From Streptomyces sp. NRRL F-5135 (GTDB taxonomy: Bacteria; Actinomycetota; Actinomycetes; Streptomycetales; Streptomycetaceae), in NCBI RefSeq assembly GCF_000719775.1, contig NZ_JOHR01000011.1:62001-126000 (forward strand): DNA of 64,000 bases. The letters are read 5' to 3'. Shown in pieces: positions 51,773-60,925 of the stretch. Made by a program: the position numbers and the translations under genes. The notes below the pieces were generated by a model. The model had not been told where the DNA came from, made no database searches, and was given only the letters and a program-made list of their open reading frames with translations. The first letter of the stretch is position 1, and each line of letters opens with the position of its first letter.

Positions 51773-53101
51773 TCAGCCGTGGCCCGCGCCCAGCGCCGGC
51801 GTCGGCGCGAACGTCAGCGGCAGCGCCGTCATGCCCCGCGCCCAGGGGGACGGACGGCGGGTGAGTTCTTCGGCCGGGACGGCGAGATCGATGTCGGGCA
51901 GCCGGTCGAGCAGCACCTCGATGGCCGTACGGGCGATGGTCTCGGCGATCTCCTGCGCCGCGAACGGGCAGCGGTGCTCGCCGTGTCCGAACGAGAAGAA
52001 CGCGTTGTTCCCGCCGGTCAGCGACGATCCGTCGGGCCGGATCCGCGGATCCTTGTTGGCGGCGGCCAGGCCGAGGCACACCATGTCGCCGGCCCTGATC
52101 TGCCGGTTGCCCAGCTTGGTGTCGCGGGAGGCCCACCGGCCCGAACCGTTCTGAGCGGGCGTGTCCTCCCACAGCACCTCGTTCATGGCCTCCGAGACGC
52201 TGTTGCGTCCACCGGCCAGGGACGCGCCGAACCGTTCGTCCGTGAGCATCAGCCGCAGCGAGTTGCCGATCCAGTCCGCCGTCAGCGTGTGGCCCGCGAT
52301 GACCAGCACGATCAGGTCGTGGAGGATCTCCTCCTCCGTGAAGCCGTAGGTGTTGCCGACCAGTTGGGCGGCGACGTCGCGGGGGCCGCTCCCGGCCTCC
52401 CGGTCGGCCATCAGGGCGGCCGTCGCCTCGGCCAGATGAACCTGGGCCGCCAGGGCGCGGTCACCGCCGTCGGCCAGGTCGATGGCCGCCGCGGCCAGTC
52501 CGGGCCCCATCTCGTCCGGGTAGCCGTAGAGCTTCGCGAGGACGCGCACCGGGAAGGGCATCGCGTACCGGGAGATGACGTCCACGCTGCCCTCGCCGCA
52601 GAAGCCGTCGATCAGTTCGTCGGCGAACCGCTCGGCGTACTGGCGGAGCGCGAAGGGATCGACCGACTCCAGCGCGTCATTGATCATCGCGGCCCGCTCG
52701 CGGTGCCGCTCGCCGGTCGTGTACAGGATGGACGGCTGCTTGCGGCCGATCAGCGGGGTCAGCGGCCAGTCCTCGGGGATGCGGTCCCACTGGTTCCAGA
52801 GTTCGGAGTCCCGGCTGAAGAGCACGGGGTCGCCGGTGACCTGGTGCAGTTCGCGGTAGCCGAGAACCAGCCACGCCGGGATGCCGCCCTCGAGGACGAT
52901 GGGGGCCACCGCGCCGTGCTCGCGCCGCATCTCCTCGTAGAGGCGGTGGGGTTCGGAATGGAAACGGGGGCCGTTCAGGGAGACGGCGAAGGGGCTCACA
53001 TGGTCCCCGCCGTGCGGGGCGTCCCCGCCCTGGTGCGCCGGGCACCCGGGCGGCGGGGCGAGCTCTTCCGCGCTCTGGGCGGTGGGGTCGGTCGGCGTCA
53101 T
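51773..53101 (-). CDS. Cytochrome P450 lacking ExxR (CYP157-like)
   Basis: 442 aa from ATG 53101 (GGAGG ten bases upstream; GTG 53227 lacks a ribosome binding site). Heme-ligand loop FSFGHGEHRCPFA gives axial C378; the I-helix is VIAGHTLTADW. In the K helix the otherwise near-universal ExxR is E308-V-L-W311. Loss of ExxR with Trp at this position is the known hallmark of the actinobacterial CYP157 family. An upstream ferredoxin gene on the same strand is frameshifted. Substrate unknown. Confidence 0.9.
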   Translation of the reverse strand: MTPTDPTAQSAEELAPPPGCPAHQGGDAPHGGDHVSPFAVSLNGPRFHSEPHRLYEEMRREHGAVAPIVLEGGIPAWLVLGYRELHQVTGDPVLFSRDSELWNQWDRIPEDWPLTPLIGRKQPSILYTTGERHRERAAMINDALESVDPFALRQYAERFADELIDGFCGEGSVDVISRYAMPFPVRVLAKLYGYPDEMGPGLAAAAIDLADGGDRALAAQVHLAEATAALMADREAGSGPRDVAAQLVGNTYGFTEEEILHDLIVLVIAGHTLTADWIGNSLRLMLTDERFGASLAGGRNSVSEAMNEVLWEDTPAQNGSGRWASRDTKLGNRQIRAGDMVCLGLAAANKDPRIRPDGSSLTGGNNAFFSFGHGEHRCPFAAQEIAETIARTAIEVLLDRLPDIDLAVPAEELTRRPSPWARGMTALPLTFAPTPALGAGHG

Positions 53102-53281
53102 CGTTGTGGTACCTCCGAGGTCGGGTACGGGGATCCCCGCACGGATCCCGTTCCCCTCGGCGGGCGGATCCGCGTCGTGGCTGACGGCGGGTTCGTCGTG
53201 ACTGACGGGACATTCTTCGTGGCTCACGGGGGACGTCGTCGCGACTGACGGAGACGGGACCGCGGTTTCGCTGACGGCGCG

Positions 53282-53499
53282 TCAGGAGCCGGGTGTACGG
53301 CCGCCATCCTCGACCCTCGGCGCCCGCTCGGGACAGAGTTCCACGGCGTGCCGCGCGACCGCCGAGGCCTCCCCCGTCAGCGGTGAGAGCGTCACCACGG
53401 GATCGCCCTGGTCGTCACAGTCGAGGATCGAGGGGCGGCGCCGTAACACAGACCATGGTCCGCGCAGGCGTGACGGTCGACGCTGATCCGTGCGGCCAT
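53282..53499 (-). pseudogene. 3Fe-4S ferredoxin gene with a frameshift
   Basis: From ATG 53499 (AAGGG seven bases upstream) the frame reads MAARISVDRHACADHGLCYG, with the C12-x5-C18 cluster motif, then goes out of phase near 53435. The expected continuation, ILDCDDQGDPVVTLSP through AVELCPERAP with the third cysteine, is intact in the other frame to TGA 53282. One missing base around the CCCCTCG stretch explains this. Such ferredoxins deliver electrons to adjacent P450s. Either a true pseudogene or a base-call error. Confidence 0.8.
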
Positions 53500-53591
53500 C
53501 GTGCGCCCTTCGTTCGGACATCCCGTTCTTGACGGGCACCCTACCCATAGGAATCGCGCCACCGCATCCCACTGAGCACAGGGGTCCCAAC

Positions 53592-53605
53592 TGCCACTAG
53601 TGGCA
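53592..53605. promoter_or_regulatory. 14-bp perfect palindrome upstream of the ferredoxin/P450 pair
   Basis: TGCCACTAGTGGCA, 93-106 bases upstream of the ferredoxin start. A candidate operator; no regulator gene is adjacent. Confidence 0.45.
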
Positions 53606-53709
53606 CGCACGTTCACATCAGGCTGGCCGCCGGACGGCCCTCCGCCCGTTCCGTCCTGTACGGACCTTCGCCGGAACGCGGCGGCCGCCGCAGCTCACAC
53701 TGGCCTGGA

Positions 53710-54426
53710 CTATCGGCCCCGGCCGGCGAGGTGGAAGCCGAGCACGGGCGCGAGGTCAGCGAACCACTGCTGGAGCTTCCCCCGGTTGCGGGCGATCACC
53801 GCGCATTCGAAGAACCTGCCGTCCGGCAGCACCACGGCCACCATCAGGACGTGCCCCGGACTGCCCGCCTTGTAGTGGACCGTGGCGATGTCCTGCCAGG
53901 GGAAGTCCAGGGTGTGGCCGTTGCACTCGAAGGACACCCCGGCGGCGTCGACCACGACGGCGCTGCGGCGGTCGGCGGCCAGGAAGTCGGGCCCGGTCGA
54001 CGGCTGTACGGCCGCGGGCTGCGCGGCGAACGACTGCCCGGGGCCCTGCGGGTAGGGCGGCTGTCCCGGCCCCTGCGGGTGGGCCGGGTACGGCTGGGCG
54101 TACGGCGCGGGTGGTCCGTACGGCGCGGGTGGTCCGTACGGCGCGGGTGGTCCGTACGGCGGCGGGGCACCGTACGGGGAAGCGTGCGGCGCGGGCGGTC
54201 CGTACGGAGCAGCGCCCGGCGGGGCGTGGGGAGGCGGCGACTGCGGCGGAGCGTACGCCGGGTGGTTCGGCGGGGCGCCGGGCGCGGGCCCGGACGGCGG
54301 TGTCACCGGCGCGGGCCCGGAGGGCGGCGGGCCGAAGCCGGGCCGGGGGCCTTCCTCCGAGTCGGCGCTCCCGGGCGGCGCCGCCCGCTCACTCCGGTCC
54401 CCGTCGCTCCACCCGCTGTCCGTCAT
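53710..54426 (-). CDS. Pro-rich protein with C-terminal PH-like domain
   Basis: 238 aa from ATG 54426. Residues 1-140 are a Pro/Gly/Ala/Tyr-rich low-complexity region including PYGPPA units encoded by 18-bp DNA repeats (54108-54162). Residues about 150-235 form a compact domain with alternating strands and a final helix (AGVSFECNGHTLDFPWQDIA, DGRFFECAVIARNRGKLQQW), resembling a bacterial PH-like domain. No membrane segment. Function unknown. Confidence 0.75.
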   Translation of the reverse strand: MTDSGWSDGDRSERAAPPGSADSEEGPRPGFGPPPSGPAPVTPPSGPAPGAPPNHPAYAPPQSPPPHAPPGAAPYGPPAPHASPYGAPPPYGPPAPYGPPAPYGPPAPYAQPYPAHPQGPGQPPYPQGPGQSFAAQPAAVQPSTGPDFLAADRRSAVVVDAAGVSFECNGHTLDFPWQDIATVHYKAGSPGHVLMVAVVLPDGRFFECAVIARNRGKLQQWFADLAPVLGFHLAGRGR

Positions 54427-54667
54427 ATGACGCCCCGCCTCGCCCCGTTCGCCCGCCGGCCTGTCGCAGGCCGGCGGCGTACCGCCGTTCTCCCGTCGCC
54501 GAACAGTATGACTGAATGACCGGAGGCGCCATCTTGACCCGTCCATGCCATCCCACTCACGATGTGCGCGGACCACGGCGCGCACAGGGAACGCACAGCG
54601 TGACCGACTCCGCGCCCGCAGACGCCGACGCACGCCCCACCCCCACACTCCACACCCAGGAGACAGC

Positions 54668-56044
54668 ATGCGACGTCGCACTCCCGGTGGCAGATCCACC
54701 GTCCTCGCGGCCCTGGTGGCCCTCGCGGTGGGCACCCCCTTCATCGCGACCGCCACCTCCGCCCCGGCGCCCCCGGCGACCGCCTCCACCTCTTCCGCCG
54801 CCTCCGCCGCGTCCGCCTCCTCCATCGCTCTCGGCGACCAGGAGATCAGGCAGTACGAGATCAACGGCCCCGCCACCGTCGCCGACCGCACCGCTCTCGC
54901 CTCCACCGGCGTGTCGATCGACGAGGTCCGCGACCACTCCGTCGTCGTGAGCGCCGACGGCACCGAGGCGGCGCGGCTGCGGGCGCTCGGCTACGGACTC
55001 AAGGCCCTCGCCGCGCCCCCGGCGCGTACGAACGGCCTGGCCGCCCAGCCCTTCGACTTCCCGTCCGCGGACTCCCGCTACCACAACTACGCCGAGGCCG
55101 CGGCGGAGATCAACCAGCGGATCGCCGCGTACCCGGGGATCATGAGCAAGCGGGTGATCGGGAAGAGTCACGAGGGCCGCGACATCATCGCGATCAAGAT
55201 CAGCGACAATGTCGCGGCCGACCAGAACGAGCCCGAGGTCCTCTTCACCCACCACCAGCACGCGCGCGAACACCTCACCGTCGAGATGGCGCTGTACCTG
55301 CTGCGCGAGTTCGGCGCGGGGTACGGCTCGGACAGCCGGATCACCAGCGCGGTGAACAACCGTGAGATCTGGATCGTGCCGGACCTGAACCCGGACGGCG
55401 GCGAGTACGACATCGCCACCGGCTCGTACCGCAGCTGGCGCAAGAACCGGCAGCCCAACTCCGGCTCCTCGTCCGTCGGCACGGACCTGAACCGCAACTG
55501 GAACTTCAAGTGGGGCTGCTGCGGCGGCTCGTCCGGCTCCACCGGCTCCGAGACCTACCGCGGCGCGGCCGGCGAGTCGGCCCCCGAGGTCAAGGTCATC
55601 GCGGACTTCGTGCGCTCCCGGGTCGTCGGCGGGAAGCAGCAGATCAAGGCCGCGATCGACTTCCACACCTACAGCGAGCTGGTGCTCTGGCCGTACGGCT
55701 ACACCACCGCCGACACCGCCCCCGGGCTGACCCAGGACGACCGCGACGCCTTCGCCACCGTGGGCCGCGAGATGGCCGCCAGCAACGGCTACACGCCCGA
55801 GCAGTCCAGCGACCTGTACATCACGGACGGCTCGATCGACGACTGGCTGTGGGGCAACCAGAAGATCTTCGCGTACACCTTCGAGATGTACCCGAAGGGC
55901 GCCTCGGGCGGCGGCTTCTACCCGCCCGACGAGGTGATCGAGCGCGAGACCAGCCGGAACAGGGACGCGGTGCTCCAGCTCGTCGAGAACGCTGACTGCA
56001 TGTACCGGTCCATCGGAAAGGAAGCGACGTACTGCGCGAGCTGA
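54668..56044 (+). CDS. Secreted zinc carboxypeptidase (M14)
   Basis: 458 aa with AGGAG six bases before ATG 54668. Signal peptide about 1-32, a propeptide to about 120 ([20 protein letters not shown]), then the M14 domain: zinc ligands H198-x2-E201 in HHQHAREH and H333 in DFHTYSE, substrate residues in [11 protein letters not shown], catalytic E406 in FEMYPKG. Close in layout to Streptomyces carboxypeptidase T/SG-like enzymes; releases C-terminal residues from peptides outside the cell. A strong terminator follows. Confidence 0.95.
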   Translation: MRRRTPGGRSTVLAALVALAVGTPFIATATSAPAPPATASTSSAASAASASSIALGDQEIRQYEINGPATVADRTALASTGVSIDEVRDHSVVVSADGTEAARLRALGYGLKALAAPPARTNGLAAQPFDFPSADSRYHNYAEAAAEINQRIAAYPGIMSKRVIGKSHEGRDIIAIKISDNVAADQNEPEVLFTHHQHAREHLTVEMALYLLREFGAGYGSDSRITSAVNNREIWIVPDLNPDGGEYDIATGSYRSWRKNRQPNSGSSSVGTDLNRNWNFKWGCCGGSSGSTGSETYRGAAGESAPEVKVIADFVRSRVVGGKQQIKAAIDFHTYSELVLWPYGYTTADTAPGLTQDDRDAFATVGREMAASNGYTPEQSSDLYITDGSIDDWLWGNQKIFAYTFEMYPKGASGGGFYPPDEVIERETSRNRDAVLQLVENADCMYRSIGKEATYCAS

Positions 56045-56115
56045 CGACGCGACCGCGCGGCGGCCGGACGGCGTACGGCCCGACCGCCTGCCCGGCCGCA
56101 CGCTCCGGCCACCAC

Positions 56116-56153
56116 GAAGGCCGTTCCCGGACGGACACCCGGGAACGGCCTTC
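56116..56153. terminator. Bidirectional terminator, 15-bp perfect stem
   Basis: GAAGGCCGTTCCCGG (56116-56130) and its complement 56139-56153 with an 8-base loop, between the convergent carboxypeptidase and TetR genes. Confidence 0.88.
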
Positions 56154-56164
56154 GGCGTGCGGGC

Positions 56165-56764
56165 TCATGGTCCCCGCGGGGCCGGGGCGAAGGCGCCGGA
56201 GACCGCCGCGAAGAGCGCCTTCTTGCGGCGTGCGTGGTCCGAGGACGGGTCGTCGGAGGCGGCAGCGGGGGCGGAGGGGCCGCCCGGGGACCAGGCCAGG
56301 GCCATGGCGATCACCAGGGTGAGGACATCCTCCGGCTCCATCGTGGCGGTGACGGGGCCGGCCCGCTGCGCCTCGGAGATCGCCCGGCGCTTGGCGGCGA
56401 CCGCCGAGGTGTCGGTCACCAGCTTTTCGGTCACCACGCCTTCGAGCCTCGCCCAGGCGGCCAGGCGGACAAGCTCCGGCCGCTCAGCGGCGGCGGCGTA
56501 CAGCCCCACGGCGTAGCCGGGCAGGTCCTCGGCCGTGAACGGCACGGAGTCGACGACGGCGTCCGCGTGCAGGCGGAAGACGGCGCCGAAGAGACCGAGT
56601 TTGTCTCCGAAGTAGGCGTAGAGCTGGGCCTTGTTGACGCCCGCGGCGGCGGCGATGCGGTCGACGCGGGCTCCCGCGATCCCATGGGCGGCGAAGTCGA
56701 CGGTGGCCGCGTCGAGCAGACGGCGGCGGGTGACGTCGCTTTTCCGAGTGGGCCGAGTGGACAC
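56165..56764 (-). CDS. TetR-family repressor
   Basis: 199 aa from GTG 56764. N-terminal helix-turn-helix about 12-55 (RRRLLDAATVDFAAHGIAGA, GVNKAQLYAYFGDK) and a helical ligand domain with an Ala-rich C-terminus (DUF-type TetR_C). Divergent from an alcohol dehydrogenase gene, with two matching operator-like palindromes between them, so it very probably represses both itself and the dehydrogenase. Ligand unknown; an aldehyde or quinone is possible given the target. Confidence 0.9.
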   Translation of the reverse strand: MSTRPTRKSDVTRRRLLDAATVDFAAHGIAGARVDRIAAAAGVNKAQLYAYFGDKLGLFGAVFRLHADAVVDSVPFTAEDLPGYAVGLYAAAAERPELVRLAAWARLEGVVTEKLVTDTSAVAAKRRAISEAQRAGPVTATMEPEDVLTLVIAMALAWSPGGPSAPAAASDDPSSDHARRKKALFAAVSGAFAPAPRGP

Positions 56765-56776
56765 GCCGCCAGGTTA

Positions 56777-56791
56777 CCAACTGGTCAGTTG
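56777..56791. promoter_or_regulatory. TetR operator copy A
   Basis: CCAACTGGTCAGTTG, containing CAACTG/CAGTTG arms, 13 bases from the TetR start. Twelve of 15 positions match copy B. Confidence 0.7.
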
Positions 56792-56831
56792 CCGAACGAG
56801 CGCGCGTCGGGCTAGCGTGCGGTAACGGAAA

Positions 56832-56846
56832 CCAACTAGTTAGTTA
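56832..56846. promoter_or_regulatory. TetR operator copy B
   Basis: CCAACTAGTTAGTTA, 18 bases before the dehydrogenase GTG. Shares CCAACT-R-GT-Y-AGTT with copy A; located where it could block transcription or initiation. Confidence 0.7.
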
Positions 56847-56863
56847 GAAAGTGGTGGAGAGAC

Positions 56864-57877
56864 GTGTCATTGGTGCGCGCATACGCGGTGGAACAGGCCG
56901 GCGGCCCCGTTCAGCGGCTCGATTACGAGCCGGAGCCCCTGGGCCCTCTGGAGGTGGACGTCGCCGTGACGCACTGCGGCGTCTGCCAGACCGATGTCGC
57001 CATGGTCGACGACGAGCACGGCCTCTCCCGGTACCCCCTGGTCGCCGGCCATGAGGCGGTCGGCGTGGTGACGGCGGTGGGCGGCGCCGTCGACCGCACG
57101 CGCCTGGCCGTCGGGCAGCGCGTGGGAGTCGGCGCGACAGCGGGGGCGTGCTTCGCCTGCGAGTGGTGTCTCAGCGGCCGGCAGCACTTGTGCGCGGACA
57201 AGGACGATCTTGTCTTCCGTGGCGACCGCGGCGCGTTCGCCACCCGGGTGCGCGCGAGTGACTGGCGGTACGTCCACCCGCTGCCCGACGCCCTCGCCTC
57301 CGAGCACGCGGCACCGCTGATGTGCGCGGGCATCACGGTGTTCTCGGCGATCACACGGCACGGAGTGCGGCCCACGGACCGGGTCGCCGTGGTGGGGGTG
57401 GGCGGCCTGGGCCATCTCGCGATCCAGTTCCTCGCGAAATGGGGCTGCCACGTGACCGCGATCTCCTCGACCTCCGCGAAGGCGGACGACGCCCGCCGGT
57501 TCGGCGCACACGAGTTCGTCGTCGCGGACGAGGGGCTTGAACGGGTCGCCGGCTCATACGATTTCATCCTCTCGACCGTCTCGGCCGATCTGCCCTGGGA
57601 CGCGTATCTCGCGGCGCTGCGGCCGCACGGGACGCTGTGCGTGGTCGGGGTCCCCGAGGGGCCGCTGGCCGTTCAGCCGTTGAACCTCCTGGTGGCCGAG
57701 AAGAGCCTCGTGGGCGGCGTCGTCGGGACACCGATGGAGAGCAGGCGGATGCTCGACTTCGCGGCCCGCCACGGCATCAGGGCGGACGTGGAGACCTTCC
57801 CGGCCGAGCGCCTGGACGAAGCGCTGGAGCACGTACGCCGCGGCCGTTCCCGCTACCGCGCGGTGCTGGAGCTCTGA
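56864..57877 (+). CDS. Zinc-dependent alcohol/aldehyde dehydrogenase (CAD/YahK type)
   Basis: 337-residue MDR-superfamily enzyme. Catalytic zinc ligands are in THCGVCQTD and GHEAVG; structural zinc region has CFACEWCLSGRQHLC (four Cys); nucleotide fold GVGGLGHLAIQFLAKW. The HCGVCxTD opening and overall length match NADP(H)-dependent cinnamyl-alcohol-dehydrogenase-like enzymes that reduce aldehydes. GTG 56864 has GGAGAG about five bases upstream. Controlled with its divergent TetR gene. Confidence 0.92.
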   Translation: MSLVRAYAVEQAGGPVQRLDYEPEPLGPLEVDVAVTHCGVCQTDVAMVDDEHGLSRYPLVAGHEAVGVVTAVGGAVDRTRLAVGQRVGVGATAGACFACEWCLSGRQHLCADKDDLVFRGDRGAFATRVRASDWRYVHPLPDALASEHAAPLMCAGITVFSAITRHGVRPTDRVAVVGVGGLGHLAIQFLAKWGCHVTAISSTSAKADDARRFGAHEFVVADEGLERVAGSYDFILSTVSADLPWDAYLAALRPHGTLCVVGVPEGPLAVQPLNLLVAEKSLVGGVVGTPMESRRMLDFAARHGIRADVETFPAERLDEALEHVRRGRSRYRAVLEL

Positions 57878-57966
57878 AGGGATACGGAGAACGGGGGTAC
57901 GGGGGTACGGGGATACGCGGGTCCGGAGCAACGGGGGTCCGGGGTACCGGGGATACGGAAGGTACG

Positions 57967-57996
57967 ACGGGGCCCGCGCCGAGGAGCGGGCCCCGT
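57967..57996. terminator. Terminator between dehydrogenase and GntP genes
   Basis: 11-bp arms ACGGGGCCCGC (57967-57977) and 57986-57996, 8-base loop, between convergent genes. GGGGGTACGG-type repeats precede it (57893-57958). Confidence 0.8.
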
Positions 57997-58000
57997 GTGC

Positions 58001-59473
58001 TCAGATCACCAGGCTCAGCGCCGCCGCCACCACGAAGCCCGCCACCGACAGCACGGTCTCCAGCACCGTCCAGGACTTGAGCGTGTCGCGTTCGGATATG
58101 CCGAAGTACTTGGCGACCATCCAGAAGCCGCCGTCGTTCACGTGCGAGGCGAAGATCGAACCCGCCGAGATCGCCATGATGATCAGCGCGAGGTGCGCCT
58201 GTGAGAGGTCCTGGCCCTCGACCAGCGGGACCACGATGCCCGCGGTGGTGACGATCGCGACCGTCGCGGAGCCCTGGGCGACCCGCAGGACGACCGAGAT
58301 CAGCCAGGCCAGCAGGATGACCGGCAGGCCGACGTCGTTGAAGGTGTCGGCCAGGGCGTCCGCGATGCCGCTGCCCTTGAGGACCGCGCCGAAGACCCCG
58401 CCCGCGCCGACGACCAGCACGATGTTGCCGACCGGCTTGAGCGAGGAGGTGGAGACCGTCTCCAGGGACTGGCGGGACCAGCCGCGGCGGATGCCCAGCA
58501 GGTAGTACGCGAGCAGCAGCGCGATGGTCAGCGCGACGAAGGGGTGGCCGAAGAACTCGAGGACCGAGCGGACCGTCGACGGGTCCAGCGCGACGGACGA
58601 GAACGTGGCCATCAGGATCAGCACCAGCGGCGTGCCGATGATCAACAGGACCGTGGCCAGCGAGACCGGCCGCTCGGCCGGCGCGGTGCCCGACGCCCGC
58701 TGCTCGGCGGCGACGGCGGCCTTGGACTCCTCCGCGGCCTCCATCATGTCCTGCGGCACTCCCACGAACAGCCGCTTGCCGATCCAGGCGGAGTACGCCC
58801 AGGCGGCGATGACGGACGGGACGCCGACGACGAGGCCCATGAGGATGACCCAGCCCAGGTCCACCCCGAACAGCCCGGCGGCGGCGACCGGACCGGGGTG
58901 CGGCGGCAGGAACGCGTGCGTCATCGAGAGACCCGCGAGCAGCGGCATGGCGTACAGCAGGATCGACTTGCCGGACCGCTTGGCGGCGGCGTACACGATC
59001 GGTGCCAGGACGAAGATGCCGACGTCGAAGAAGACCGGGATGCCGAAGACGACACCGGTGACGCCCATCGCGAGCGGCGCGCGCTTCTCGCCGAAGAGCC
59101 GCAGCAGGCGGGCGCTGAGCACCTCGGCGCCGCCGGAGACCTCCAGGATCGCGCCGAGCATCGTGCCGAGGCCGATGATGATCGCGACATGGCCGAGGAT
59201 GCCGCCCATGCCGGACTCGATCAGGGATACGGCGGCGGACTTCTGGACCGTTCCGAAGAGTTCGGTGACGGAGAGGCCGGCGGCGAGGCCGACGGCTATG
59301 GAGACGCCGAGCAGTGCCACGAAGGGCTGGAGCCGGCCTTTGATGATCAGTACGAGCAGCAGGGCGATACCGAGGGCGGCGACGGTCAGCAGGCCGGCGG
59401 TGCCGGGTATGAGGAGGAGCAGACCGCCCGTGTGGGGCGGGGTCTGGGGTGGCGCGTCGGCGGCGAGCAGCAT
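58001..59473 (-). CDS. GntP-family permease
   Basis: 490-residue membrane transporter of the gluconate:proton symporter family, about 12-14 membrane helices. Family blocks include GMGGILGHVAIIIGLGTMLG, FFDVGIFVLAPIVYAAA, LPPHPGPVAAAGLFGVDLGW and ASHVNDGGFWMVAKYF. Family substrates are gluconate and other sugar acids, and some members carry D-serine. In this cluster (D-aminoacylase, PLP deaminase, PfkB kinase, RidA) an acidic hydroxy or D-amino substrate is likely. It begins a minus-strand block, but a 263-base gap separates it from RidA. Confidence 0.93.
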   Translation of the reverse strand: MLLAADAPPQTPPHTGGLLLLIPGTAGLLTVAALGIALLLVLIIKGRLQPFVALLGVSIAVGLAAGLSVTELFGTVQKSAAVSLIESGMGGILGHVAIIIGLGTMLGAILEVSGGAEVLSARLLRLFGEKRAPLAMGVTGVVFGIPVFFDVGIFVLAPIVYAAAKRSGKSILLYAMPLLAGLSMTHAFLPPHPGPVAAAGLFGVDLGWVILMGLVVGVPSVIAAWAYSAWIGKRLFVGVPQDMMEAAEESKAAVAAEQRASGTAPAERPVSLATVLLIIGTPLVLILMATFSSVALDPSTVRSVLEFFGHPFVALTIALLLAYYLLGIRRGWSRQSLETVSTSSLKPVGNIVLVVGAGGVFGAVLKGSGIADALADTFNDVGLPVILLAWLISVVLRVAQGSATVAIVTTAGIVVPLVEGQDLSQAHLALIIMAISAGSIFASHVNDGGFWMVAKYFGISERDTLKSWTVLETVLSVAGFVVAAALSLVI

Positions 59474-59642
59474 GGGAGGGGGACCTCGCGTTCCGGGCGG
59501 CGGCGAAGGGGGACCGCGGCCCGGGCGCCCAGGGGTGGGCGCCCGGGCCGACGGGCGGTGAGATGCGTGAGGGCAAGGTCTTTCGAGTGGTGCGGGTGAC
59601 GTGTACGGGTGACGAGTGCGAGTGGTGAGTACGGGCGCGAGT

Positions 59643-59718
59643 GGTGAGTGCCTACGCGGGCGGTGAGTGCGGGCGCGGGCGGTGAGTGCCTACGCGGGCG
59701 GTGAGTGCGGGCGCGGGT
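59643..59718. repeat. Four tandem 19-bp repeats upstream of gntP-like gene
   Basis: Alternating GGTGAGTGCCTACGCGGGC (59643, 59681) and GGTGAGTGCGGGCGCGGGC (59662, 59700; last base T), with more degenerate GAGTGGTGAGTACGGG units before them. Non-coding. Confidence 0.85.
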
Positions 59719-59736
59719 GCGGCGGGCTTCCGGCCG

Positions 59737-60156
59737 TCAGCCGAGGACCGCGAGCACGTCGATCTCGATCAGGAGGCCCGCGGGCAGACCCACGTAGACG
59801 GTCGTCCGCGCGGCGGGCGGCTCCGTCAGGCCCTGTCCCTCGAAGTACTCGTTGTAGATCGCGTTCATCTCGGCGAAGTGGTCGACGTCGGTGAGGTAGA
59901 CCCGCACCATCATGGCGTCGTCCCAGCTCGCTCCCCCCTCCTCCAGGATCGCCTTGACGTTGGCGAGGGTCTGGAGGGTCTGCTCGCGCAGGGTCGGGCC
60001 GGCCGGGGTCGGCGCCTGGCCCTCGACGGCCGGCAGGAAGCCGACCTGGCCCGCGACCTGGAGGATGTTGCCCTTGCGGACGCCGTGCGAGAACTTCGCC
60101 GGCGGGGTGGTGTGCGTAGCCGGGGTCAGCGCGGTCTTGGGGGTCTGCTCACTCAT
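59737..60156 (-). CDS. RidA-family enamine/imine deaminase
   Basis: 139 aa YjgF/RidA-type trimeric protein. Visible family sequence: AGQVGFLPAVEG, TLQTLANVKAILEEGGASWD, VYLTDVDHFAEMNAIYNEYF and RTTVYVGLPAGLLIEIDVLA, with the catalytic-site Arg in ARTTVYV. Hydrolyses reactive 2-aminoacrylate-like intermediates released by PLP deaminases, which suits the adjacent amino-acid deaminase. ATG 60156 overlaps the IclR 3' end by eight bases; GAGGAA upstream. Confidence 0.93.
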   Translation of the reverse strand: MSEQTPKTALTPATHTTPPAKFSHGVRKGNILQVAGQVGFLPAVEGQAPTPAGPTLREQTLQTLANVKAILEEGGASWDDAMMVRVYLTDVDHFAEMNAIYNEYFEGQGLTEPPAARTTVYVGLPAGLLIEIDVLAVLG

Positions 60157-60925
60157 GCGTGGCTTCCTCGGGGTCCTTGGGATGGGTGGTGCCGGAGTAC
60201 TCCCGGCTGATCGCGTCGGCGGTGCGGCGCACCAGCGGGAGGAGGGCGAGGAGTTCGTCGGCACTGACGACGACGTTCGGGGCGGACACCGACATGGCGG
60301 CGACGACCCGGCCGTCCGCACCGCGGATGGGCGCGCCGACGCAGTTGATGGACTCCTCGTGGCCACCGAGGTCGGTGGCCCAGCCCTGTTCGCGTACGGT
60401 CGCCAGCTCCTTGAGGTAGGAGGCGGCGTCGGGCGTCGAACGGGCCGTGTACATGGGGTAGTCGAGCCGCTCGGCCAGCGCGCGGCGCTCGGCCTCGGGC
60501 GCGCCGGCGAGCAGCAGTTTGGCGACGGCCGCGACGGTGATCGCGACCGGTCTGCCGATCCGTGAGTACATGCGGACCGGGTAGCGGCTGTCGACCTTGT
60601 CGATGTAGAGGACCTCGTCGTCCTCGCGGACGGCGAGATGGACGGTGTGGCCGCACCGCTCGTTGAGCGCGACCAGGTGGGGGTGCGCGATCTCCCGTAC
60701 GTCCAGGTTCTCCGTCGCCTCCTGGGCGAGTGCGAAGAGGCGGGCGCCGAGGCGGTAGCGCTGGTCCTGCTGGCGGTAGACGAGTCCGTGCTCGTGCAGG
60801 GTGCGCAGCAGCCGGAGCGCGGTGGACTTGTGGACGCCGAGCCGTTCGGCGACCTGCCCGAGGTCGGCGGGGCCTTCCGCGAGCAGCGGCAGGATGCTCA
60901 GGGCGCGGTCGACCGTCTGGCTCAT
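60149..60925 (-). CDS. IclR-family transcriptional regulator
   Basis: 258 aa. Winged helix about 1-60 (DLGQVAERLGVHKSTALRLL, HEHGLVYRQ) and an IclR effector domain about 75-250 (INCVGAPIRGADGRVVAAMS). Coupled on both sides: ATGA overlap with the kinase stop and an overlap with RidA. The likely target is the divergent promoter region around 62048-62120, which carries repeated TACGCAATG elements. Confidence 0.93.
   Translation of the reverse strand: MSQTVDRALSILPLLAEGPADLGQVAERLGVHKSTALRLLRTLHEHGLVYRQQDQRYRLGARLFALAQEATENLDVREIAHPHLVALNERCGHTVHLAVREDDEVLYIDKVDSRYPVRMYSRIGRPVAITVAAVAKLLLAGAPEAERRALAERLDYPMYTARSTPDAASYLKELATVREQGWATDLGGHEESINCVGAPIRGADGRVVAAMSVSAPNVVVSADELLALLPLVRRTADAISREYSGTTHPKDPEEATHE

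Noticed and set aside
53101..53227. Longer P450 start at GTG 53227
   Set aside because: No ribosome binding site; the extension is a repetitive SHDE-type stretch, whereas ATG 53101 has GGAGG upstream.
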